A stretch of DNA of 52,870 nt from Nonomuraea aridisoli (GTDB taxonomy: Bacteria; Actinomycetota; Actinomycetes; Streptosporangiales; Streptosporangiaceae). The notes beneath the pieces were generated by a model that ran no database searches, had not been told where the DNA came from, and was given only the letters and a program-made list of their open reading frames with translations. Made by a program: the position numbers and the translations under genes. Of the stretch, positions 40,910 to 48,660 are shown piece after piece (the stretch's first letter is position 1; each line of letters begins with the position of its first letter). The stretch lies in NCBI RefSeq assembly GCF_003236395.1, contig NZ_POUD01000025.1, positions 1 through 52,870 on the forward strand, written 5' to 3'.

Positions 40910-43414
40910 ATGCGGGTGGAGGCGGGACGCGAGATCGCGGTCCGGGTGGCGGGCCTGCCCTCGGCCGTGCTGGCCGAGCTGCGGCTGCCGCACACCGCCG
41001 AGCTGGTCGCGCACCTCACCGTGGAACGGCGCCGGCTCGCGGCCGAGGCGGCCGCGCTGTCCGGCGAGCTCTTCGACCTGATCGGGCGCGCCGACTCCGC
41101 CCGGGCCGCGCTGGTCGGGCTGCGGCGCGCCCTGGCGCCCGGCCATCGGCCTCCTTCGGCGCGGCTGGTGGAGCTGTGCCCGCTGCCGCCGCCGCTGGCC
41201 GAGCGGGTCACCGCGTGGCTGCGGGGGCGGCACGAGTGGGACGAACGACGGGCCGAGCTGGCCGAGGTGCTGGCCAAGGAGCACGCCGACGCGCTCGACC
41301 GGGTGCGCGCCGCCTGCTCCCGCCCGGTGTTCCGGCGCGGCCTGCTGCTGTCCGGTGAGGAACTGTCGGCGACGCTGGACCGCTGGCTCGCCGACCCCGG
41401 CCGTCCGCCGCGACAGGGCAAGGTGCTGCGGCTGGTCAAGTACCTCGCCCGTGCCTCCGCCAAGACCAGCCCGTTCGGCTCGTTCATGGTGAGCGCGCTC
41501 ACCGGCTGGGACGACTGTCCGCTCGATCCCGCCGGTGCGCTCGATCCCGTCACGGTGGCCGAGGTGCCGGGCGCTTTCCTCGATGCCGTACGGGACACGC
41601 TGCTCGCCGATCCTCGGCTGGCGGAACGGGTGCCGTTGCGTGCCAATCCGAGCCTGACGCGGCTCGCCGGTGACGAATGCCTGTTCGTGCGCAGGTCGCC
41701 CGGCGAACGGATCGTCACGGTCAGGCGCACGCCGGCGATCGATCTCTGCCTGCGGCACGCCGGGTCGTCGCCGACCGCGCCACGCCTGGCCGAGCTGCTG
41801 GCCGCCGAAGGAGCCGAGCCTGACGACGCCGGCCGGTTCGTCGCCCGGTTGGTGGCGGCGCAACTGCTGATCCCCTGGTCGCCGGTCGCGGACGACGACC
41901 CGGACCCGTTCGGCGGCTGGGCCCGCTGGCTGGGCGACGCGCCCGAGTCGGGCAATGAGCGCGAACTCGGTGACGCGCCGCTGGGTCTCGCGCCCGAGTT
42001 GCGTGAGCTGGCGGCCGCGCTGCGGCCTGTGCGGCCCGGCCCGGACGACGGCCGTGAGCGCCGTGCGCGCGTCGCCGCCGCTAGCGCCGCCGTGGCCGCG
42101 CGGCTCGGCGTCGCCGCGCCCGCCGAGCCCGCGCACGAGATCGAGGTCAGCGCCGCCCGGCCGGCGCCGCCCGACCTCTCCGCTGAAGTGCTCGCCGACC
42201 TGGACGCCGTGCGCCGGTGGTTGTCGGTGTTCGACTGGAAGGTGCCGGTACGGGTCGAGGTGGGGGCGTTCTGCCGCGAACGGTTCGGCGCCGGATCGCG
42301 CACGCCGTTCCTGGAGGTGTGCCGGCAGGCCACGGCGGCGCTGCCGCACCTGTTCGGGCCGGCCGCCATGCCGTGGTTCCTGGAGCTGACCGGCGAAGAC
42401 CGGCTGCGCGAGCTGGAGCGGTTGCGCGAGCGGGCCCGGGCGCTCGCCCGTTCGGCGACGCTGGAGCGCGGGCAGGTGCTGGCCGACACCGCCGACTGGC
42501 CCGCGTGGCTGACCTCACCCGCCGCCGCCGGCTTCTACCTGCAGACCCTGCCCGGCGAGTCCGCCGGGCTCCGCCCGCAGGGCCGGCCCGGCAAGGTCGT
42601 GGTGAACGCCGTGCACGCCGGTCACGGCCGTGCCTCCGGACGGCTGCACCACCTGCTCGGCCGCGCGGGCGTCGCCCCGGAGCGGCCGGAGCGCGCGGGG
42701 CTGCCGCTGGCCGAGTTCGGCGGCAGGTTCGGCTCGGCGCTCAACACCCGCACCCCGAGCACCGTCCACGAGATCGACCTCCCCGGCGCGGCGTCCGGCC
42801 GCGACCCCCGGCACCGGGTGCCGCTGGGCGAGCTGCTCGTCGAGCACGACCCGCGGACGGATCTCGTCTCGTTGTTCAGCGAGCGCCACGGGCGGATCGA
42901 CCCGGTCCACCTCGGCATGATGGGCGAGCTGGCGCTGCCCGCCGTGGCCGGGTTCCTCGAACGCGCCTTCGCGCCCACGTACCTGTTCCACCCCAGCGTC
43001 CCGCCGCTGATCTCGCTGCGCGAGCTCGCCGGCACCGGGACGCCGCAGCGGTTCCCCCGGGTGTCCGTGGGCGACGTCGTCGTGCAGCGCGCCCGCTGGA
43101 CGGTCCCCGCCGACCAGGTGCCCGCACGGTCCGGGCCGGACGGCGAGCACCTGCTGGCGCTGGCCGGCTGGCGTGCGGAGCTCGGCATCCCGGAGCGGTG
43201 TTTCGTCCGCGGCTGGAAACCCGGCGCCGAGCTGGGCAAGGCCCGCAAACCCGGCTATGTCGACTTCTCCTCCTGGCATCTCGTCGCGCTGTTCGAGCGG
43301 GAGGCGCGCTCGAACGCCGTGCTGGTCATCGACGAGGCGCTGCCGGACCCGCTGGCCGAGGGCGCCCCCGCGCACGTGACCGAGTACCACGTCGAGATCG
43401 GAGTGAGCCGATGA
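40910..43414 (+). CDS. pbtB: Glutamyl-tRNA-dependent dehydratase, glutamylation subunit
   Basis: This 834-residue protein is the large N-domain of a split LanB dehydratase. In the thiomuracin system the homologue TbtB transfers glutamate from Glu-tRNA to core serines. Landmarks are LRLVKYLARASAKTSPFGSFMVSALTGW, GFYLQTLPGE, KVVVNAVHAGHGRASGRLHHLL, LNTRTPSTVHEIDLPG and KPGYVDFSSWHLVALFEREARSNAVLV. Elimination is carried out by the next gene, overlapped by ATGA. Start: ATG 40910 has GAGGGG at a workable distance; ATG 40901 directly abuts it. It follows the post-precursor hairpin, so transcription must read through or restart. Confidence 0.92.
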   Translation: MRVEAGREIAVRVAGLPSAVLAELRLPHTAELVAHLTVERRRLAAEAAALSGELFDLIGRADSARAALVGLRRALAPGHRPPSARLVELCPLPPPLAERVTAWLRGRHEWDERRAELAEVLAKEHADALDRVRAACSRPVFRRGLLLSGEELSATLDRWLADPGRPPRQGKVLRLVKYLARASAKTSPFGSFMVSALTGWDDCPLDPAGALDPVTVAEVPGAFLDAVRDTLLADPRLAERVPLRANPSLTRLAGDECLFVRRSPGERIVTVRRTPAIDLCLRHAGSSPTAPRLAELLAAEGAEPDDAGRFVARLVAAQLLIPWSPVADDDPDPFGGWARWLGDAPESGNERELGDAPLGLAPELRELAAALRPVRPGPDDGRERRARVAAASAAVAARLGVAAPAEPAHEIEVSAARPAPPDLSAEVLADLDAVRRWLSVFDWKVPVRVEVGAFCRERFGAGSRTPFLEVCRQATAALPHLFGPAAMPWFLELTGEDRLRELERLRERARALARSATLERGQVLADTADWPAWLTSPAAAGFYLQTLPGESAGLRPQGRPGKVVVNAVHAGHGRASGRLHHLLGRAGVAPERPERAGLPLAEFGGRFGSALNTRTPSTVHEIDLPGAASGRDPRHRVPLGELLVEHDPRTDLVSLFSERHGRIDPVHLGMMGELALPAVAGFLERAFAPTYLFHPSVPPLISLRELAGTGTPQRFPRVSVGDVVVQRARWTVPADQVPARSGPDGEHLLALAGWRAELGIPERCFVRGWKPGAELGKARKPGYVDFSSWHLVALFEREARSNAVLVIDEALPDPLAEGAPAHVTEYHVEIGVSR

Positions 43415-44274
43415 CCTGGCTGGGGGTGCACCTGCACTACCGCGGCGACCTCGACGCGCTGCTGCGCGACGCGGTGGCGCCGCTGGTCCGCGAGCTCGGC
43501 GCCGACTTCTTCTTCCTGCGTTACTGGGACGGCGGCAGCCACGTGCGGCTGCGCCTGCGCGGCGGCGACCGCGACGCCGTCGCCGCCCGCATGCACGCCC
43601 ACTTCGCCGCGCACCCGGCACCGGAGACCACGACTCAGGAGGAGTACGCCCAGGTCGCGGCGGTGCTGGCGGCCCGTGAGGGCGTGACGGACCACCTCAC
43701 GTCGTTGCGGCCGAACAACTCCGTCGAGTTCGTCCCGTACCGGCCCGAGACCGAGAAGTACGGCACCGGGGAGACGTTGCGCGCCGTCGAGCGGCATTTC
43801 GCGGACTCCAGCCGGCTCGCGCTCGACGTCCTCGGCCGCCGCCCCACCGGCAACCAGCGTGAGCTGGCCGTGCTCGGCGTCCTGCTGCTGGCCTGGTACG
43901 CCTCCGGCGTCCCCGACGAGCGGCCGGTCGGCGACGTGGAGCTGCTGTGCCGGGGCTGGCGCGGCGGCCAGGACCTGCCCGCGGACCGGGTGGACGGCGA
44001 GTTCGCCACGGTGCGGGAGCGGGTGCTGCGGCTGGCCGGCTCGTTGCGCGGCCTGCCGCCGAAACCGGACGACCCCGGCACGAGCCTGCACGCGTGGGCG
44101 GCGACGTTCGAGCGGCTCGCCGCCGCGCTGCCCGCGCCGGACCGGCTGCGGGTGCTGGACAACTGCGCGCATCTGGCGGCCAACCGGCTGGGCGTGTCGA
44201 TGGCGGCCGAGGTACGCCTGCGGCTGCTCGCGGCGCGGGCCCTGCACGAGGTCACGGCTTCGGGGAGGCGATGA
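43411..44274 (+). CDS. pbtC: Glutamate elimination enzyme (SpaB C-like domain)
   Basis: This 287-residue stand-alone elimination domain of split LanB enzymes expels glutamate from glutamylated serines to give dehydroalanine. Features are LGVHLHYRGDLDALLRDAVAPLVRELGADFFFLRYWDGGSHVRLRLRGG near the N-terminus, the SVEFVPYRPETEKYG motif and the helical end LDNCAHLAANRLGVSMAAEVRLR. The family is annotated as thiopeptide-type bacteriocin biosynthesis domain. The ATG overlaps the pbtB stop and the next gene overlaps its own, so B-C-D are translationally coupled. Confidence 0.92.
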   Translation: MTWLGVHLHYRGDLDALLRDAVAPLVRELGADFFFLRYWDGGSHVRLRLRGGDRDAVAARMHAHFAAHPAPETTTQEEYAQVAAVLAAREGVTDHLTSLRPNNSVEFVPYRPETEKYGTGETLRAVERHFADSSRLALDVLGRRPTGNQRELAVLGVLLLAWYASGVPDERPVGDVELLCRGWRGGQDLPADRVDGEFATVRERVLRLAGSLRGLPPKPDDPGTSLHAWAATFERLAAALPAPDRLRVLDNCAHLAANRLGVSMAAEVRLRLLAARALHEVTASGRR

Positions 44275-45266
44275 TGGGCTGGCGGCGGATCGACGTGGCG
44301 TACCACGATCCCGAGCTCGACGGCGTGATCCTGGCCGCCCGGCCGCTGTTCGCGCGGGCGCCGGGGCGGGCGTGGTTCCAGCGGCACTGGGTACGCGGGC
44401 CGCACCTGGAGTTGTGGTTCGGCACCGCCGAGCCGTCGTGGGACCGGGTGCGCGACGTGATGGAGGCTCATCTGCGCGCCCACCCGTCCCGCGCGCGCAT
44501 CGACCCTGAACGGCTGCTGCCGCAGCACCGCCACCTGGCCGTCGCCGAGCAGATCGACGAGCCGCTGCTGCCGTTCTACCCGGACAACTCGGTGCACCGG
44601 GCCCTTCCGCGGTCCCGGGCGCACGTGCTCGGCGGGGCGGCGGCGGAGGAGCTGTTCCACGACTTCCACACCGCGGCCAGCGCCGCCGCGTTCGGGCAGC
44701 TCGACGCCGTGGCGGCGGGCGAGTCGCGGCTGGGGCTGGCGTTCGAGCTGATGGTGGCCGCCGCGCACGCCTACGCCGAGGGCGGCATCACCGGCGGGTT
44801 CGTGTCGTTCCGCTCGCACGCCGAGGCGTTCCTGGCGAACGTGCCGCACATGCGCGAACGCTGGGACGCCCAGTACGCCCTGCGCGCCGGCCCGCTGCGC
44901 GCGCAGGTCGCCGCCGTCGTGGCCGGGACGCCGCGCGGGCAGGCGTGGGTGGAGCTGCTCGACGAGTTCGCCGAACGCGGGAACGACCTGATCGCCTCCG
45001 GCGCGCTTCTCGTGGAGCCGGGCGCGGCCGTGGAGCCGGACACCGCGTTCCATCGGGCCTTGCGCGGTAACCGGGTCTGGCACGACGAGGTGCTGCGGTC
45101 GGGGCCGTTCCGCCGTTACCGGTTGTTGCTGAACCTGACGTACCTGCAGTTGTCGCGGCTGGGGGTGAGCGCCGTGCAGCGGTCGCTGCTGTGCCACTTC
45201 GCCGCCTCGGCGGTCGAGCAGGAGTACGGGGTGTCCGCCATCGAGATCGCCGTGGGAGGCGCCTGA
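44271..45266 (+). CDS. pbtD: [4+2] pyridine synthase (macrocyclisation)
   Basis: This 331-residue homologue of TbtD joins two dehydroalanines and a backbone carbonyl in a formal aza-[4+2] cycloaddition, expelling the leader and closing the macrocycle. It shares the fold of the elimination domain (GRAWFQRHWVRGPHLELWFGTAEPSWDRV). Other features are LLPFYPDNSVHRALP, a central helical region and the C-terminal RYRLLLNLTYLQLSRLGVSAVQRSLLCHF. Two tandem ATGs are possible: 44271, overlapping the pbtC stop, and 44274, better spaced from GGGGAGG. It is downstream of its functional partner pbtC and coupled to the dehydrogenase gene. Confidence 0.92.
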   Translation: MMGWRRIDVAYHDPELDGVILAARPLFARAPGRAWFQRHWVRGPHLELWFGTAEPSWDRVRDVMEAHLRAHPSRARIDPERLLPQHRHLAVAEQIDEPLLPFYPDNSVHRALPRSRAHVLGGAAAEELFHDFHTAASAAAFGQLDAVAAGESRLGLAFELMVAAAHAYAEGGITGGFVSFRSHAEAFLANVPHMRERWDAQYALRAGPLRAQVAAVVAGTPRGQAWVELLDEFAERGNDLIASGALLVEPGAAVEPDTAFHRALRGNRVWHDEVLRSGPFRRYRLLLNLTYLQLSRLGVSAVQRSLLCHFAASAVEQEYGVSAIEIAVGGA

Positions 45267-46651
45267 TGTCCGTGCAGATCGAGTCGGCCGTGACCCACCG
45301 GTGGGCGCTGCGGCCCGGCGTCTACCGGGCGACCGCCCCCGGCGGTGACCTGATGCTCGCCGCCTGGCCGCACGCCACGTTGCTCGGCCGCGCGTCACCG
45401 CGCCTGCTGGCGCTGCTGGACGCCCTGGCGGCCGGGCCCGTGCCCCTGGACGAGGCCGACCCCGACGTGGAGAGGCTGCGCGACGGCGGCTGGCTGGCCA
45501 GAACCGTCTCCTGCGCCGGGCGGGTCCTCTACACCGTCACGCCGATCGCCGCGCCCGCCGAGCCGCCCGCGCCGCCCGCGCCGCCCGCGCCGCCCGACGG
45601 CGAGCCGACGCTGTCGCGGTTCGCGGTGCTGCGGCGCACGGACGCCTCCGGCGGGCTGGTGCTGGAGATGCCCGGCTCGTGGTGCGACGTCCACGTGCAC
45701 GACCCCGCGGTGGCCGCGCTGCTCGCCGACCCGTCCGGCGACGCCGGCCTGCCGGCCGAGGCCGCCGCGACGCTCCGCGCCGACCTGGTCGCCGCGGGCA
45801 TGCTGGTGGCGGCGGGGCAGGACGAGCCGTTCGAACGGCGGCAGTGGGGCACGCACGAGCTGTGGTTCCACGAGCGCAGCCGGCTCGGCGACCGCGGCTG
45901 GTTCGGCGCGGGCTTCGGCGGCACGTTCTGGGCGCGCGGTGCGCACGAGCCGCCTCCCGCCCGGCCGTCGCCCTATCCCGGTGAGCCGACGGCCCTCGCC
46001 CGGCCCGACCTGGCCGCGCTGCGCCGTACCGACCCCACGCTGACCGCCGTGCTGGAGGACCGGCAGAGCGTGCGCGACCACGACGACGACCACCCGATCA
46101 CGGCCGAGCAGCTCGGCGCGTTCCTCTACCGCTGCGCGCGGGTCCGGCTGCTGCGCACCCTCGACGGCTTCGAGTACGCCGGCAAGCCCTATCCGGGCGG
46201 CGGCTCGGCGTACGAGCTGGAGGTCTATCCGGTCGTGCGGCTGGCGGACGGGCTGGAGCCCGGCATGTACCACTACGACGCCCACGACCACCTGCTCCGC
46301 CCGGTGCGCGGCGCGGACCATCCGGCGGTGCGCAGGATGCTGAAGGTGGCCGCCGAGTCGTCGGTCGCGAAGTCGCCGCCGCAGGTGCTGTTCGTGATCA
46401 GCGCGAGGGTCGGCCGGATCCTGTGGAAGTACGAGGCCATGGGCTACGCGCTGATGTTGAAGCACGTCGGCGTGCTGCAGCAGACGATGTACGCGGTGGC
46501 GAGCGCCATGGACCTCGCGCCCTGCGCGCTCGGCAGCGGCGACGACCCCGCCTTCACCGCCGCCACCGGCCGGGACCGGCTCGTCGAGTGCGCGGTCGGC
46601 GAGTTCATGCTCGGCAGCCGGCGAGAGGAGACCCCGGTATGGCGGCTCTGA
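45266..46651 (+). CDS. pbtE: SagB-type FMN azoline dehydrogenase
   Basis: This 461-residue nitroreductase-fold enzyme oxidises thiazolines to thiazoles. The flavoprotein domain (about residues 260-455) has LEDRQSVRDHDDDHPITAEQLGAFLYRCARVR, KPYPGGGSAYELEVYPVV and LMLKHVGVLQQTMYAVASAMDLAPCALGSGD. The first 85 residues look like a winged-helix leader-recognition domain (RWALRPGVYRATAPGGD ... LRDGGWLARTVSC). A Pro/Ala repeat linker (PAPPAPPAPP) separates the parts. ATG 45266 shares a base with the pbtD stop. Only one dehydrogenase is present in the cluster, consistent with the GE2270 oxazoline remaining unoxidised. Confidence 0.9.
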   Translation: MSVQIESAVTHRWALRPGVYRATAPGGDLMLAAWPHATLLGRASPRLLALLDALAAGPVPLDEADPDVERLRDGGWLARTVSCAGRVLYTVTPIAAPAEPPAPPAPPAPPDGEPTLSRFAVLRRTDASGGLVLEMPGSWCDVHVHDPAVAALLADPSGDAGLPAEAAATLRADLVAAGMLVAAGQDEPFERRQWGTHELWFHERSRLGDRGWFGAGFGGTFWARGAHEPPPARPSPYPGEPTALARPDLAALRRTDPTLTAVLEDRQSVRDHDDDHPITAEQLGAFLYRCARVRLLRTLDGFEYAGKPYPGGGSAYELEVYPVVRLADGLEPGMYHYDAHDHLLRPVRGADHPAVRRMLKVAAESSVAKSPPQVLFVISARVGRILWKYEAMGYALMLKHVGVLQQTMYAVASAMDLAPCALGSGDDPAFTAATGRDRLVECAVGEFMLGSRREETPVWRL

Positions 46652-48660
46652 ACCTGCTTCTCCGTCCCGACGCCCACTACGCCGAGGTCGACGGCGGCGT
46701 GTACGTCATCAGTCACCAGGGCGAGACCTTCATCTCCGGCGGTTCGCTGCACCGGTGGCTCGACCGCCTGGCGCCGCTGCTCGACGGCACCCGTACCCTC
46801 GACCGGCTCACCGAGGGCCTGCCCGCCGACCGGGCCGCGTTCGTCGCCCGGCTCGTCGGCACGCTCACCGAACGCGGCCTGGTCCGCGAGGTCGGCCCCG
46901 CCGAGCCGGACACCCTCACCGACGCCGAGCGGGAGGAGCACCGCGATCTGCTGTCCTACCTCGGCTACTTCCACGACTCGCCCGGGCGCGTCCTCGAGGA
47001 CGTCCGCGACGTCCCGGCCGTCATCGTCGGCTCCGGGCCGCTGGTGGCCGAGACGAGCCGCGCCTGCGCCGCCGCCGGGCTGAGGAACGTCGCCGCGAAC
47101 GGTGACGCGGACGGTGACGTGAACGGTGACGTGAACGGTGACGTGGACGGTGACGCGAACGGGGCCCGCATCGTGATCCACGTGGCCGAACGCGCCCGGC
47201 CCGAGCGGGCGGCGGAGCTGGAACGGGCCTGCGCCGCCTCAGGGGTGCTTCTCACGCAGGTCATGCCCGCGGGGGACGGCATCTGGTGGCAGCCGGCCGC
47301 CCGCGGCGGCTGCTGGGCGAGCGCCTGGCGCAGACACCACGCGCTGATCGGACCCGCACCGGACCGGGCAGGGCCTGCGTTGGATCCGGTGGTGGTCCGG
47401 GTGGTGGCGAACCAGGTGGCGCACGATCTGTTCCGGCTGCTGGCCGGGCTGCGCGCCGAGGACGCGCCCCGCATCGTGGTGCTCGACCCGAGGACCCTGG
47501 CCGCCACCACCCACCAGGTGGTCGCGCACCCGTACGAGCTGCCCGCCGCGCCGTCCGACGAGGCGGCGTTCCTCGAACGGATCGGCGAGCTGCGCGCCGC
47601 GCCCGCGCTGAGCGAGGCGGAGTTCTCCCGGCGGGCCAAGGGGCTCATGGACGCCGAGGTGGGGCTGTTCGCCGAGATCGACGAGGGTGATCTGGCGCAA
47701 CTGCCGCTGCACGTGACGTCCACCTCGGTGTCCGACCCGTGCGGCCGGCTCGGCGCCGCACCGCGCCCGGTGGTCACCGGCGCGGGCCTGACCTTCGAGG
47801 AGGCCCGTTACCGCGCGGCGCTCGCCGCCCTGGCGTGCGCCGGCGCGCTGACACTCGACGAGCGCCGCCTGGTCGACGGTCAGGTGCGCGCCTACGACCT
47901 GGTGGACCGGACGTCATGCCTGCTGCCCGCCGAGACCGTGTTCGGCGGCCCGCCGAACGCAGCGACCATGCAGGGCGCGCCACCGCACATCGGCGCCGTG
48001 CCAGACGCACCGCCGGACGCCGGAGCGGTGCCAGGCGTACCGCCGGACGCCGTGGCCGGCGGGGGGCCGGGCGGCGATGCCGTTGCCGGGGCGTCGGCGG
48101 GGGTCGGTTTCCGGGTGCCGGTCGGGACCGCTGCGGCGTACTCGTGGGAGGAGGCCGTCGCGGAGGGGCTGGTCGCGCAGGCCGCCGCGCTCGCCCTCGA
48201 CGCCGTCGAGCGGGCCGCGCGGCCGTACGGGCGGGCGAATCCGGCCGGGGCGCCCGCGTATCACCTGTCGATGATCGAGGCGCTGGGTGAGGAGCTGACC
48301 GTGCACGACGTCACCGGTCCGCTCGGCGTGCCGACCGTGGTGGGGATGTTGTCCGGCGGGGCCGTCGCGTACGGGGCGGCGCTGACCATGGACGGCGCGG
48401 TGGCGGCGTGCCTGCGCGACCTCCTGCTGATACGCCAGGCGCAGCTCAACGACCAGCCGGTCTACGCCCCGCCGCCGTGCCGGCCCGTCCCGCCGGCGCT
48501 GCGCGGCGACCATGAGGCGGCCGCCAGGCCCGAGATGGACGTGGACGGGCTCGCGGCGGCGATGGCGGCGGCGGGACACCGGCCGCTGGTGGTGCCGCTG
48601 GACCACGACCCCGCCGTCCACGCCGTCCTGCCGTTCGTCGTGCGGGTGGTGTGCCGGTGA
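46639..48660 (+). CDS. pbtF: Leader-peptide-binding ocin-ThiF-like scaffold protein
   Basis: This 673-residue homologue of TbtF binds the precursor leader and delivers it to the YcaO partner. Residues 1-95 form a winged-helix RiPP recognition element (LLLRPDAHYAEVDGGVYVISHQGETFISGGSLHRWLDRL ... GLVREV). A ThiF-like domain without an adenylation signature follows (AVIVGSGPLVAETSRACAAAGLRNVAANG). The C-terminal half ends in PLDHDPAVHAVLPFVVRVVC. Two repeat linkers are present: GD(V/A)(N/D) x5 near residues 155-174 and a GAPP/VPP repeat near 445-475. ATG 46639 lies inside the end of pbtE (13-base overlap) behind GAGAGGAG. Confidence 0.9.
   Translation: MAALNLLLRPDAHYAEVDGGVYVISHQGETFISGGSLHRWLDRLAPLLDGTRTLDRLTEGLPADRAAFVARLVGTLTERGLVREVGPAEPDTLTDAEREEHRDLLSYLGYFHDSPGRVLEDVRDVPAVIVGSGPLVAETSRACAAAGLRNVAANGDADGDVNGDVNGDVDGDANGARIVIHVAERARPERAAELERACAASGVLLTQVMPAGDGIWWQPAARGGCWASAWRRHHALIGPAPDRAGPALDPVVVRVVANQVAHDLFRLLAGLRAEDAPRIVVLDPRTLAATTHQVVAHPYELPAAPSDEAAFLERIGELRAAPALSEAEFSRRAKGLMDAEVGLFAEIDEGDLAQLPLHVTSTSVSDPCGRLGAAPRPVVTGAGLTFEEARYRAALAALACAGALTLDERRLVDGQVRAYDLVDRTSCLLPAETVFGGPPNAATMQGAPPHIGAVPDAPPDAGAVPGVPPDAVAGGGPGGDAVAGASAGVGFRVPVGTAAAYSWEEAVAEGLVAQAAALALDAVERAARPYGRANPAGAPAYHLSMIEALGEELTVHDVTGPLGVPTVVGMLSGGAVAYGAALTMDGAVAACLRDLLLIRQAQLNDQPVYAPPPCRPVPPALRGDHEAAARPEMDVDGLAAAMAAAGHRPLVVPLDHDPAVHAVLPFVVRVVCR
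47101..47160 (+). repeat. Five 12-base tandem repeats inside pbtF
   Basis: Exactly five units of the type GGTGACGYGRAC occupy 60 bases and encode GDAD-GDVN-GDVN-GDVD-GDAN in the linker between the recognition and ThiF-like domains. Units 2 and 3 are identical, so copy number could change by slippage without breaking the frame. Confidence 0.93.

Noticed and set aside
47101..47160. CRISPR-like array
   Set aside because: The units are directly abutting 12-mers without spacers and stay in the coding frame of pbtF.
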